In this document: positions 26,085 to 35,148 of the stretch, one piece after another | Layout of the letters: every line of letters starts with the position of its first letter | How positions within the stretch are numbered: the first letter of the stretch is position 1 | NCBI GenBank assembly: GCA_964414555.1 | Contig: CAYPWW010000015.1 | Coordinates: 1 to 49,320, forward strand | From: Litorimonas sp964414555 | Lineage (GTDB): Bacteria > Pseudomonadota > Alphaproteobacteria > Caulobacterales > Maricaulaceae | Length of the DNA stretch: 49,320 nucleotides | Reading direction: 5' to 3' | Made by a program: the position numbers and the translations under genes | The notes under the pieces: model-generated | Told to the model about the DNA's origin: nothing | The model's input: the letters and a program-made list of their open reading frames with translations, nothing else | The model's database searches: none

Positions 26085-26936
26085 ATGAAACAAGCAGCTC
26101 TCAGTGCAGATAAACATGTCACGCCCGCCAAACCTGTAGGGCGAACGGACCGACGCGCGGAAGATCGCGCGGGCCAAACGGATTGGCGTATCAATCCGCG
26201 CAGTTATGATTTTATCGGCGCGCGCTTTGATCCGCTGACGCCTGTGCAGACTTTGTCGCGCGCAAAATGGATGACGGCGGAACATGGCTTTCGCTATATC
26301 GTGACGCCGAATGTCGATCACCTCGTGCGCAATTCGCGTGAACCAGAGGTCTATGGCCCGCTTTATGAAGGCAGCTGGATTTCTGTCTGCGACTCACGAA
26401 TTTTGGAATTACTCGCGAAATTCTCAGGCATTCCGCTCAAGGCTGTGCCGGGATCAGACCTGACGCAACAACTGTTCGATAATGTGATCACAGCGGATGA
26501 TGCCATCACCGTGATCGGCGCAGATGCCGAGATTATTGATGAGGTCAAACGCCTCTATGATCTGGAGACGATCCATCATTATGAGCCGCCTTTTGGTCTG
26601 CGCCATAAGCCGGATGAAATCGCGAAAGCGGCCGCGTTTATCGCCGCCCATCCCGCGCGCTATGTCTTTATTTGCGTCGGCAGTCCGCAGCAGGAAATGA
26701 TCGCACGCGCGTGTTTGGAACGTGGTGATTGTGTTGGTTTGGGCCTCTGCGTGGGGGCGTCCTTGGACTTTATTTCAGGTCGCGTGAAACGCGCGCCGAA
26801 GGTTATGCAAGAGCTGCGGCTGGAATGGCTTCACCGTCTGGCATCAGAGCCGAAACGATTGTGGAAACGCTATCTCGTGGAAGGGCCGAAGATTTTTTGG
26901 CTCTGGACGAAATGGAGCTGGACGCAGCGCGGCTAA
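26085..26936 (+). CDS. WecG/TagA/CpsF-family glycosyltransferase
   Basis: The 283-residue product contains the GT26 marks: FRYIVTPNVDHLVRNSRE (acceptor-site Asn/Asp), SWISVCDSRILELL, KAVPGSDL, TVIGADAEIIDEVKR and FICVGSPQQEMIA, then GLGLCVGASLDFISGRVKRAPKVMQELRLEWLHRL broken into its usual motifs. The family moves N-acetylmannosaminuronic acid or similar sugars to lipid-linked intermediates for surface polysaccharides. No other polysaccharide genes are next to it. ATG 26085 has a weak ribosome site. Its end overlaps the mrp stop. Confidence 0.9.
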   Translation: MKQAALSADKHVTPAKPVGRTDRRAEDRAGQTDWRINPRSYDFIGARFDPLTPVQTLSRAKWMTAEHGFRYIVTPNVDHLVRNSREPEVYGPLYEGSWISVCDSRILELLAKFSGIPLKAVPGSDLTQQLFDNVITADDAITVIGADAEIIDEVKRLYDLETIHHYEPPFGLRHKPDEIAKAAAFIAAHPARYVFICVGSPQQEMIARACLERGDCVGLGLCVGASLDFISGRVKRAPKVMQELRLEWLHRLASEPKRLWKRYLVEGPKIFWLWTKWSWTQRG

Positions 26937-28033
26937 GCCTTTTTCAGCGCAGAGATTTTCTGCGCGACGGTTTCGGCTAGACCGTCAAACACAGCGGCCA
27001 TGGCCCCCTCACCCGCTGACACGGGCACGCCGACATCTCCGCTTTCGCGGATGTCCATATGAAGCGGTGCGGCGCCGAGATATTCAATGTTCAAGGCCTC
27101 TGCATCTCGCACGGCCCCGCCTGTGCCGAAAATATGATGCGCGCTGCCGCAGTCGGGACAGGTGAAAACCGCCATATTCTCGATCAAGCCCAGCACGGGA
27201 ATGTCAACTTTTTCGAACATGCGCACGCCCTTGCGCGCATCCAGCAGGGCGAGGTCTTGCGGCGTCGACACGATCACCGCGCCTGTGGGTTTAATATCTT
27301 GCGCGAGGCCGAGCTGCGCATCGCCCGTGCCCGGCGGCATATCGATGATCAGCAAGTCTAATTCGCCCCAATCGACATCCCATAACATGCGCGAGATCGC
27401 GCCTTGGACCATGGGCCCGCGCCAAACGATCGGCCCGTCATCCGGCGTCAAATAGCCGATCGACATGGTTTTAATGCCGTGCACGTCAACGGGCGAGATC
27501 AGCTTGCGCCCGCCTTTATTGACTGTCGTCGCAATCGTGCCGGATCGCCCGACCAACATCGGCAAGCTGGGCCCATGAATGTCAGCATCTAGCAATCCAA
27601 CGCGTTGCCCAGCCTTGGCCAATGCGACCGCTAAATTCACCGCCAGAGTCGATTTCCCGACCCCGCCTTTGGCCGAGGAGACGGCGATGATTTGCGCCAC
27701 ATCCGCGTCACCTTGCAGGCCCTCTGGGCGGCGGGGTTGATGAGGATTACCGCGCTTTTTCTGCGTCGCTAGCTTTGGTCCTGCCTTATGCGCCGACAGG
27801 ACGACACGGGCTTTCGTCACGCCCTCTAAGGTTTCGAGTGCACCTTGCGCGGCCTCACGGATGGGGAAAAATTTCTCCACGTCCGGCGGCGGAATTTGCA
27901 GCACGGCTTGCAACGTGCCGTCCACCAAATCCAGCGACGCCAGCCGCCCCGCCGCGATGATGTCCACATCTTTCAGCGGATCGGAAATCGCGGCCAGCGC
28001 GCGCAGCGCTTTCGCTTCGGAATAAGTGCTCAT
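26933..28033 (-). CDS. Mrp/ApbC-type iron-sulfur cluster carrier ATPase
   Basis: A 366-residue P-loop NTPase. The N-terminal 80 residues form a MIP18/DUF59-like domain, followed by a linker rich in Lys/Arg/Gly, then the deviant Walker A SSAKGGVGKSTLAVNLA (about 119-135), GLLDADIHGPSLP, LLIIDMPPGTGDAQL and the cluster-binding CPDC near residue 275. It loads Fe-S clusters onto apo-proteins. Its start codon overlaps the stop of the upstream HEAT-like gene (ATGA), so the two are translationally coupled. Confidence 0.94.
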   Translation of the reverse strand: MSTYSEAKALRALAAISDPLKDVDIIAAGRLASLDLVDGTLQAVLQIPPPDVEKFFPIREAAQGALETLEGVTKARVVLSAHKAGPKLATQKKRGNPHQPRRPEGLQGDADVAQIIAVSSAKGGVGKSTLAVNLAVALAKAGQRVGLLDADIHGPSLPMLVGRSGTIATTVNKGGRKLISPVDVHGIKTMSIGYLTPDDGPIVWRGPMVQGAISRMLWDVDWGELDLLIIDMPPGTGDAQLGLAQDIKPTGAVIVSTPQDLALLDARKGVRMFEKVDIPVLGLIENMAVFTCPDCGSAHHIFGTGGAVRDAEALNIEYLGAAPLHMDIRESGDVGVPVSAGEGAMAAVFDGLAETVAQKISALKKA

Positions 28034-29907
28034 GGGTTGATCTGTGTTGCCGCGGGTATCGGCGCAGGCGGACACGCGAGACTCAGATTGCCATCCGGCG
28101 ATATGCGCAGCGGGGGTTGCCCGGGACGATCAGACTGACTTTCAAAGCGCAGAATTAAATCCCCTCGTGCGGTGACGGCGAAATCTGAGGGCTGACGCAA
28201 AAGCGGTGTGACGCGGCGCGACACCCATGTCCCTCCGGCATTCGTGACGCGATGAACATACCCACGAGCGATCATATGGTTGCTCCAATTCACACCCCAG
28301 AATGTGCCGGTCGTCTGGCCCAATTTCAGCGGGCGATCCGGCAGTAGCGCGACAACATTCGACGGCCCGTCAAGATCGATCACTTCAGCTTTTCCTGAAG
28401 CATTATCAAAATACAGAAGCCCGCGATAAAATTCGCCGCCATCATATCCGGCTAGCCACCCTTGCGGAGTCGGATGCGCGCTAGCGAGATATTTACGCTG
28501 CGTGACAGTCGCGCCTTTGCGCAAGCTGTCATCGAAAAATGGCATTTGTTGCGTAATATCTTGGACATCAAAAGCGCGCGGCAGGCGGCAGGCCTTCGAT
28601 CCAACGGCGCCCGCAACAAAAGGGCGACCCATAGCTTTCGTGGCGGAGGCGCGTACCTCTGTCAGCGGATGTGTCGCCGCGATTTGGGACAGCAAAGACG
28701 TAAAGGCCGGCTCTGGCGCGCTTTCCAGATAGCTTACGGCCGCGTAGAGATTTCCAACCCCATCGGACTGTAATTGTCGGCGCAACAGCTGTTCCCGATT
28801 GGGCACGGTATTGGCTTTTCGCATGACGGCAATTGGAACGGAGACATCCTTTTCCAAAGCCGTCGCCCAAATCGCCCCCATTAAGATAGCGGCATTGGGA
28901 TGGTCTATTTTTGCGAGACGATGCGCATAAGAATGGTGGTCTCGTCGCTTGCCAGACATAAGGGCTTCCAACCCGGACTTTACATCAGCCGTATAAGCGG
29001 GCGGCTCCGGCAAGACAGATTTTTCTGCTGCCAAGGCCCCGAAATAGGCGTGCAATCCGGCCGCGCGTGCCAGTGGCGGGAAATCCTCGTCACCGGAAAT
29101 ATCACTCGCGAAACGCGCGTAAAACCCGTCTGCCCGTCTCATGTGCCGGGCGGCGAGCATGTCACCAATGGCTTCGGCCTGATCGAGGCGCTCGAGCCGT
29201 CGCATCTGCGCCAGCAAGGCTTGGAACGCTGGCCCCGGCCCCGTTCGATAGAGCGCAGCATAGGCTGCCCCCGCCATCTCGGCATCACCACTCAATAAAA
29301 GCCTTTCGAGACCTGCCCGATTCTGTCTCGGGTCAATGGCTTGGACAAACGGCGCGAGGGAGCTGGACGGGCTTGCAAGCGCCGCCGCCAGGACAGACGC
29401 CTGAAGATTGGTGTTCAACGGTACGCGTTTCACGGTGTCTGGCAGGGCCTCTAAGCGGCGCAATACCGCGCGCTGTGTTCCGCCCTTTACCGTTGTCGCG
29501 GCGCGCAAAAGTAAATCGCGCGACCGCACAGACCCGTCTTCCACGAGCGGTAAGAGGGTTTCTACTGTCTCGGGCGTCCAAGTGCGGTCTAACCAAGCGG
29601 CTTCATTTGGGGACAGCGGACCGCCCCGCGCGATCAGGCGCGCGATATCCGCCGAGCCGGACTCGCCCTCCAGCACGGAGAAGAGCCGCGCGCGGCCTTT
29701 GTCGCCAAAGCGAGCAAATTCTTTTTCCAGCACGGTATAATCAAATTCCGTCGCGTCATGGCGCTCTACGATATCCAGACATGTGCTGAGCTTGGGACAG
29801 ACGATTTGCTCGGCTTGGGTAAGGGGTCTGGCATGCGCAGACATCGCCACGCCGCCCAAAAGGGAGAGCGTCAGAAATGCGCGAGAGACATGTCGAAAAA
29901 CCAGCAT
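28030..29907 (-). CDS. Large exported HEAT-like repeat protein, function unknown
   Basis: From ATG 29907 the product has 625 residues and a signal peptide (MLVFRHVSRAFLTLSLLGGVAMSAHA-RPLTQ). The body from about 40 to 460 is alpha-helical with repeated Leu/Ala-rich helix pairs resembling HEAT/ARM repeats (for example LLPLVEDGSVRSRDLLLRAAT). The last 150 residues look beta-rich with GGEFYRGLLYFDNASGKAEVIDLDG, as in a propeller or lectin-like fold. I recognise no family. Translation is coupled with mrp by the ATGA overlap. Upstream in-frame ATG 30054 would add 49 residues without a signal character. Confidence 0.75.
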   Translation of the reverse strand: MLVFRHVSRAFLTLSLLGGVAMSAHARPLTQAEQIVCPKLSTCLDIVERHDATEFDYTVLEKEFARFGDKGRARLFSVLEGESGSADIARLIARGGPLSPNEAAWLDRTWTPETVETLLPLVEDGSVRSRDLLLRAATTVKGGTQRAVLRRLEALPDTVKRVPLNTNLQASVLAAALASPSSSLAPFVQAIDPRQNRAGLERLLLSGDAEMAGAAYAALYRTGPGPAFQALLAQMRRLERLDQAEAIGDMLAARHMRRADGFYARFASDISGDEDFPPLARAAGLHAYFGALAAEKSVLPEPPAYTADVKSGLEALMSGKRRDHHSYAHRLAKIDHPNAAILMGAIWATALEKDVSVPIAVMRKANTVPNREQLLRRQLQSDGVGNLYAAVSYLESAPEPAFTSLLSQIAATHPLTEVRASATKAMGRPFVAGAVGSKACRLPRAFDVQDITQQMPFFDDSLRKGATVTQRKYLASAHPTPQGWLAGYDGGEFYRGLLYFDNASGKAEVIDLDGPSNVVALLPDRPLKLGQTTGTFWGVNWSNHMIARGYVHRVTNAGGTWVSRRVTPLLRQPSDFAVTARGDLILRFESQSDRPGQPPLRISPDGNLSLACPPAPIPAATQINP

Positions 29908-30072
29908 CAGGGGACGCTTACGCGCCTGCGCGCATGTCGACAAGGTCACGCGCTGTATATGCGAAAAATGCTCTGTGCTTTCGGGCTTGCCAACCCCAAA
30001 TGCCTTGCGTATATCGCGCGTTCCCGAACAGCGCTGACCCTTGGGTCTTTGCATATACGTTCAAATTGGAAC

Positions 30073-30147
30073 GGGCGATTAGCTCAGCGGGAGAGCACTA
30101 CATTGACATTGTAGGGGTCACTGGTTCAATCCCAGTATCGCCCACCA
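30073..30147 (+). tRNA. tRNA-Val (GAC anticodon)
   Basis: A 75-nt tRNA with encoded CCA. Acceptor GGGCGAT pairs with ATCGCCC, followed by A and CCA. The anticodon arm is CTACA-TTGACAT-TGTAG, giving GAC for GUC/GUU codons. The D arm AGCTCAGCGGGAGAGC and T arm CTGG-TTCAATC-CCAG are normal. Confidence 0.96.
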
Positions 30148-30200
30148 TTCCTTCTCAAAAAACACTCGGTATTTTGACTGGTAGGTGGCCGTAGGCTCAC

Positions 30201-30560
30201 CTAAGCGGCGATCAGGCGGTCTACTTCTGTGACGAGCTGGCGCAGATGGACGGGCTTGGACAGCACCGTTTGCGTGCTGGCGTCTTGGTCGCTCATGGCG
30301 ACGGCGGCAAAGCCTGTGATAAACATGATCTTGATTCCGGGCGAAAGGATTTCGGCCTGTTTGGCCAGTTCAATCCCGTCCATGCCGGGCATCATAATAT
30401 CCGTCAGCAGCATATCAAACGCGCCGTCCGCGAACTTTAGCGCGCGCAAGGCGCGGTCGCCATCTGCACAGGCAATCACGTGGTGACCCGCTTTTTCGAG
30501 CGCCTTCTCGAAAAACTTGCGCATGCCATCATCGTCTTCGGCGTATAAAATTGTGGCCAT
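30201..30560 (-). CDS. cpdR: CpdR-type single-domain response regulator
   Basis: A 119-residue receiver domain with no output domain: acidic pocket Glu8-Asp9-Asp10, phospho-acceptor Asp54 (LLTDIMMPGMDG), MFITGFAAVAMS and Lys102 (VLSKPVHLR). The strings MFITGFAAVA and LSKP.HLR are hallmarks of CpdR. In Caulobacter unphosphorylated CpdR brings ClpXP to the pole and primes breakdown of CtrA-pathway substrates. The product ends in Ala-Ala, as in Caulobacter, where these residues are needed for CpdR's own turnover. ATG 30560 has GGGA upstream. One GANTC site (30634-30638) lies in the 168-bp divergent space before the next gene. Confidence 0.9.
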   Translation of the reverse strand: MATILYAEDDDGMRKFFEKALEKAGHHVIACADGDRALRALKFADGAFDMLLTDIMMPGMDGIELAKQAEILSPGIKIMFITGFAAVAMSDQDASTQTVLSKPVHLRQLVTEVDRLIAA

Positions 30561-30728
30561 GCGCGTGTGTCCCGTTTCAATCCAGACGTTATTGTCTGAG
30601 CATGTTCCGTGCAAGCCGCGTGCAAGATGCGCCGATTCGTCCGGTTCATTTCCCAAGCTCTGTGTTAGGGGGAGGAAGTTTAAGAATGTCTAAGTGCGTC
30701 CAGCATCAAAGAGGTTTATAGGGAAAAC

Positions 30729-31613
30729 ATGATCCGTCGCGGCCGACATAAGCGCACCCCTTTGGAAGATTTGTCGCCCTATGCGCCGGGTCATGCCTTG
30801 TTGCGACCTCAAGCTTGGCGGGCGGGCGTCGTCTTTGCCTCACCGCATTCTGGGCAGTGTTATCCGCCGGACCTTATCGAACGTGCGCGCGTCTCTGCCC
30901 ATCAACTCCGCCGGAATGAAGATATCTGTGTGGACCGTCTGTTTTTGCCCGCGCAAGCACTCGGCGCCCCGCTGCTCTGTGCTTTATTCCCGCGCGCGGT
31001 TGTGGATGTGAATCGCGCAGCGGATGAGCTGCCAGCCGCATGGGCAGACGCGCCCGGAAATATCACGCCGCGCGCCGCCGCGGGTTTGGGCGTCGTGCCT
31101 AGCGCCCTGTCAGAGAGCCTGCCGATCTATTCGCAAGCGTTGCGCCGCGAAGATGTGATGGCGCGGATTGCAACACTCTATCACCCTTATCACGCCGCCC
31201 TGCGCGGCCTGATTGACGAAGGCCTGTCGCGCTTTGGGCAGGTCTTGCTAGTGGATTGTCATTCCATGCCAGGGTTTGCGCCCATGGGAGCGCGGCGGCC
31301 TGACATTATTCTGGGCGACCGTTTTGGCACGTCCTGCCACGTTGACACATTAGAGCGAATGAAGACCCGCTTTGCGCAGGCGGGATATTCCGTGGGTGTG
31401 AATTATCCTTATGCGGGCGGTTACACGACCGCGCATTACGGCCAGCCAGAGACCGGCGTCGAGGCCATTCAGATCGAGATTAATCGCGACCTTTACGTCA
31501 ATCCCGTCACGCTAAAGCTTAAGCCAGGCTATGACCAATTGGCGAAAGATCTGCGCGAGATCATCGCGGCAATGATTGAGGCCGCCCTGCCTCGCGCGCT
31601 GGCGGCACAGTGA
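30729..31613 (+). CDS. N-formylglutamate amidohydrolase-family protein (paralogue 2)
   Basis: A 294-residue FGase-like hydrolase with AGGGA before ATG 30729. Motifs: VVFASPHSGQCYPP (metal-binding His), RNEDICVDRLF, FPRAVVDVNRAADEL, LYHPYHAALRGLID, LLVDCHSMPG, DIILGDRFGT, VGVNYPYAGGYTTAHYG and EAIQIEINRDLY, which are nearer the classical HutG2-type pattern than paralogue 1. Substrate unknown. It is divergent from cpdR, an arrangement I recall from other Caulobacter relatives. Confidence 0.9.
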   Translation: MIRRGRHKRTPLEDLSPYAPGHALLRPQAWRAGVVFASPHSGQCYPPDLIERARVSAHQLRRNEDICVDRLFLPAQALGAPLLCALFPRAVVDVNRAADELPAAWADAPGNITPRAAAGLGVVPSALSESLPIYSQALRREDVMARIATLYHPYHAALRGLIDEGLSRFGQVLLVDCHSMPGFAPMGARRPDIILGDRFGTSCHVDTLERMKTRFAQAGYSVGVNYPYAGGYTTAHYGQPETGVEAIQIEINRDLYVNPVTLKLKPGYDQLAKDLREIIAAMIEAALPRALAAQ

Positions 31614-31702
31614 AATCTCAGGATTGATTCTCCGCTGACGTGCGTGTTTGGCACGCGGCTTGCTCCCCTGAGAGGCGAAGACGACCTCAAGAGGAACACC
31701 CT

Positions 31703-32110
31703 ATGACAAATGATATCGACCTTCACGTAGGCAAGCGCCTGCGCCGCCGTCGTCGCCTACTCGGCCTGACGCAACAGACCTTGGCCGAACAGGTCGGTAT
31801 CCGGTTTCAGCAAATTCAGAAATATGAGTGCGGGGCGAACCGTGTCTCTGCCGCGCGCCTGTTCGAATTATCCGAAGCTTTGTCTGTGCCAATTCAATAT
31901 TTCTATGAAGGGCTCGGGTCCAATGATCCGCTGCACAGCGAGACGGATCCCGACGTCATTGCACCCGATGTTCTGTCGCGGAAAGAAACGATGGACCTCG
32001 TCCGAGCCTATTACAACATGGCGGAAACGCCGCGAAAGCACCTGTTAGATCTTGCGAAATCGCTGGAAGCTGCGGGCAAGCCGAAACTGCGTTTGGTGTC
32101 ACAAACATAG
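31703..32110 (+). CDS. XRE-family transcriptional regulator
   Basis: A 135-residue DNA-binding protein with AGAGGAA before ATG 31703. The N-terminal helix-turn-helix is HVGKRLRRRRRLLGLTQ, then LAEQVGIRFQQIQKYECGANRVSAARLFELS. A C-terminal segment (ETMDLVRAYYNMAETPRKHLLDLAKSL) is typical of the alphaproteobacterial group of these regulators found widely in Caulobacter and Rhizobium. The targets are unknown. It lies 33 bp upstream of the HisN-like gene. Confidence 0.9.
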   Translation: MTNDIDLHVGKRLRRRRRLLGLTQQTLAEQVGIRFQQIQKYECGANRVSAARLFELSEALSVPIQYFYEGLGSNDPLHSETDPDVIAPDVLSRKETMDLVRAYYNMAETPRKHLLDLAKSLEAAGKPKLRLVSQT

Positions 32111-32143
32111 ACACGTCCACGCGCGACTGTTACCGCCGCGCAC

Positions 32144-32838
32144 ATGTTGCCAAAGACTGAAATTACCGCCCGCCTCGCGCAGATCGACACATTGATCGCG
32201 GTGGCGCGCGCGATTTCCGTGCCGCTTTTTGCCGACCCAAAGGGGTTAGAAAACAAGGGTGAGAACGGGCTGTTCGATCCCGTGACCGAAGCCGATATCG
32301 AAGGTGAGCGCGCCCTGCGGACCGCCATCTTGAGCGCTTTTCCCGATGACTCTATCGAGGGCGAGGAACTGCCCGATCATATGGGCACGAATGATTTTTC
32401 TTGGACATTAGACCCTATCGACGGGACCCGCGCCTTCGTGGCCGGTGTACCGGTTTGGTCAACGCTGATCGCGGTATCCTATCAAGGTGAAGCCGTATTG
32501 GGTGTCATCGACCTGCCCGCGCTGGACCAGACTTATATCGGTCAGACTTACGGCGAGGTTTCGGAAAGTTGGTTGCACAAACCGACAGGCCGAACGCGAT
32601 TAAACTGCGCGTCTTGCGCCGAAATTCGCGACGGAATTTTGGGCTGCACCGCGCCGTTCGGGATGTTCGGTCCGGGCGAGTTGGCCGCGTTTAAGATGAT
32701 CGGATCTGGCACACGTTTCATGCGGTTGGGGCTCGACGCGCTGGGCTATGGCCTGCTGGCGGAAGGGCGTATGGACATCATCATTGAGGGCGGCATGAAG
32801 GCCTGTGACGTGCGGGCGCTGATCCCCATTGTTCACGG
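32144..32838 (+). CDS. Inositol monophosphatase-family phosphatase (HisN-like), 3' end lost in gap
   Basis: 231 codons are present before the run of N. Metal and catalytic motifs are seen: FDPVTEADIEGE, SIEGEE, LDPIDGTRAFVAGVP, and the C-terminal MKACDVRALIPIVHG that corresponds to the WDxAAL region. The type is that of alphaproteobacterial histidinol-phosphatase HisN, which completes histidine synthesis, but inositol phosphatase or CysQ-like activity cannot be excluded. Only some 25-30 residues should be missing. It converges on bkdB, and both 3' ends fall inside the gap. Confidence 0.88.
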
Positions 32839-32938
32839 NNNNNNNNNNNNNNNNNNNNNNNNNNNNNNNNNNNNNNNNNNNNNNNNNNNNNNNNNNNNNN
32901 NNNNNNNNNNNNNNNNNNNNNNNNNNNNNNNNNNNNNN
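32839..32938. other. Assembly gap (100 N) between convergent genes
   Basis: Exactly 100 N. Both flanking genes lack C-terminal codons (about 25-30 for the phosphatase, about 40 for bkdB), so the true missing sequence is probably near or above 200 bp. Confidence 0.9.
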
Positions 32939-34131
32939 TTCCGCGCGACGATTTCACCGTCAACCATTTGTAGGTTCTGCCGGATTTTATTCGGCCCAAA
33001 AATCGCGACTTCCGGACGGTTGATGACGGGCGTCGTGACGATCCCGCCCAAAGGCCCGAGCGAGGTCAGCGTCGTCGTCGCGCCTTCTAAATCTTTCGGG
33101 TCCAACGTGTTTGTCCGCGCGGCTTCGGCGAGGCGTGCAATTTCCGCAGCAAGCTGCCAGATCGAAAGCCGGTTCGCTTTCGCCACGACGGGCACAATCA
33201 AGCCGCCATCCGTCTGGGTCGCAATGCCGAGATTGAGATCAGAAAAACGCGAGACATAACCCGCCTCATCCATATAGCGCGCATTAAATTGAGGCCAATC
33301 CTCAAGGGCCACGGAGAGCGCGCGGATGAGCAGCGGCAGCACGGTCAGCTTCGGCTTATCCTCGCTGGACTGGACATTCATCCGCTTGCGCATCTCTTCT
33401 AGCGCCGTCATGTCGATTTCCTCGACATAGGTGAAATGCGGGATATGGCGTTTGGCCGCCTGCATACGTTGAGCGATGACACGGCGTAGGCCGATGACTT
33501 TTTGGCGCGTCTCACCTTCAAGTAACGGGGCGTCTTTCACCGCTTCATTTGTAGGCGTAGAGGCCGCGACGGAGGCTGACGAAGCGCTTGGCGTCGTGTC
33601 CGCTTTTTTTCCACTAATTAAATAAGCATCCAGATCGGCGTGACTGAGACGAGCCCCTGCGGCTGGCACAACCGCCAAATCTATTCCCAGCGCGTCTGCA
33701 CGTTTTCGTACGGCAGGTGAGGCCAGCACTTTACCTGTTGTAACAGACCGCGGGGTGGGGGCTGACTGGATGGGTGCTTGCGGCGCGGCGGGTTTTCCGC
33801 CGCCACCAACTGCGGTTGAAAGCGGCGTGACCTCTTCAACAGGCTCTGCTTTTGGTGCAGGTTCAGGCGCGACTTCCGCATTACTTTCGCCCTCGACTTC
33901 CAATTCGACCAATACGCCGCCGACCGCGAGAATATCGCCCTCTTCGCAGGCGACAGATTTGATGATGCCATCGACTGGCGCGGTCAGTTCGATCGTCGCC
34001 TTATCCGTCATGGCATCGGCGATGGGATCTTCTTCGGAAACGCTATCGCCGACTTTGACATGCCAAGCCGTAATCTCGGCCTCGACAACGCCTTCGCCAA
34101 TGTCGGGCAACTTATAGAGATAAATACCCAT
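32939..34131 (-). CDS. bkdB: Branched-chain 2-oxoacid dehydrogenase E2 (dihydrolipoyl acyltransferase), 3' end lost in gap
   Basis: About 397 codons remain. Domains in order: one lipoyl domain with the lipoylated Lys in MTDKATIEL (about residue 44), an Ala/Pro-rich linker, a peripheral subunit-binding domain (VLASPAVRKRADALGIDL), a second linker and most of the acyltransferase core (RRVIAQRMQAAKRHIPHFTYVEEID). The catalytic HxxxDG motif falls in the run of N. It starts directly after the stop of the E1 beta gene. The MTDKATIE motif is nearer branched-chain than pyruvate E2. Confidence 0.92.
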
Positions 34132-35145
34132 CTAAGCCTCCATCACGGTGCGGAGCGCCATGCCGACGCGTTTCGGGCCGGGGAAATAGGCCCATTCTTG
34201 CGCGTGCGGATAGGGCGTGTCCCAACCCGTTACCCGCTGGATCGGCGCTTCCAACGCATAGAAGCAACGCTCTTGGACTTGCGCGGCCAACTCTGCGCCA
34301 AAGCCAGAGGTCCGTGTGGCTTCGTGCAGGATGACACAGCGGCCCGTTTTATTGACGGATTTTTCGATCGCTTCGATATCCAGCGGCAAGAGCGAGCGCA
34401 GGTCCAAAATCTCTGCATCAAGACCCATATCCAAGGCGACTTTCTGCGCGACCCAGACCATCGTGCCATAGGTCAGGATGGTGACATCGGCACCTTTGGT
34501 CAGGCGGCGCGCCTCGCCCAGATCAACTGTGTAATGCCCAGCCGGAACCTCACCGAGTTCATGTCCACGCCAGCTCTTGGCTGGGGCGTGCGGGTCGCCA
34601 TCAAACGGGCCGTTATAGAGCCGCTTAGGCTCAAGAAATAAGACAGGGTCATTATCTTCAATCGCGGCGATCAACATGCCTTTCGCGTCATAAGGGTTGG
34701 ACGGGATGATCGTCTTTAATCCAGCAATGTGAGTGAAGAGCGCTTCCGGCGATTGGCTGTGTGTCGTGCCGCCATAGATACCGCCGCCCACGGGTGTGCG
34801 GATTGTCAGCGGCGCGGTGAAGTCGCCGTTGGAGCGATAGCGCAAGCGCGCGGCCTCGGACGCGATTTGGTCATAGGCCGGATAAATATAATCTGCGAAT
34901 TGGATCTCTGCGACGGGGCGCAAACCATTGGCTGCCATGCCCACCGCGATCCCGATGATCCCGCCTTCGCTGATCGGGGTGTCGAAACAGCGGTGCAAGC
35001 CGTGCGTTTCTTGCAGGCCCGCCGTCGCGCGAAATACGCCGCCGAAATAGCCGACGTCTTCGCCGAAGACGAGAACATCGGGGTCTTGGCTCATCTTCAC
35101 ATCCAGCGCGTCGCGGATGGCTTCGATCATATTCATTTGGGGCAT
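34132..35145 (-). CDS. bkdA2: Branched-chain 2-oxoacid dehydrogenase E1 beta subunit
   Basis: A 337-residue protein that with E1 alpha forms the thiamine diphosphate heterotetramer decarboxylating keto-acids from Val, Leu and Ile. Seen are VLVFGEDVGYFGGVFRATAGL, FDTPISEGGIIGIAVGMA, EIQFADYIYPAYDQIASEAA, and GGGIYGGTTHSQSPEALFTHI, the latter in place of the GAHHSQ pattern of pyruvate E1 beta. It is 3 bp after bkdA1 and abuts bkdB. Confidence 0.94.
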   Translation of the reverse strand: MPQMNMIEAIRDALDVKMSQDPDVLVFGEDVGYFGGVFRATAGLQETHGLHRCFDTPISEGGIIGIAVGMAANGLRPVAEIQFADYIYPAYDQIASEAARLRYRSNGDFTAPLTIRTPVGGGIYGGTTHSQSPEALFTHIAGLKTIIPSNPYDAKGMLIAAIEDNDPVLFLEPKRLYNGPFDGDPHAPAKSWRGHELGEVPAGHYTVDLGEARRLTKGADVTILTYGTMVWVAQKVALDMGLDAEILDLRSLLPLDIEAIEKSVNKTGRCVILHEATRTSGFGAELAAQVQERCFYALEAPIQRVTGWDTPYPHAQEWAYFPGPKRVGMALRTVMEA

Positions 35146-35148
35146 GAT

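Noticed and set aside
28302..30194. Several plus-strand frames opposite the HEAT-like exported protein
   Set aside because: All are antisense shadows of a long minus-strand gene with a signal peptide and coupled neighbour.
32144..33259. Single 371-codon frame reading through the N run from hisN-like into bkdB
   Set aside because: The part after the N run is antisense to the E2 acyltransferase; the fusion is created by the placeholder gap.
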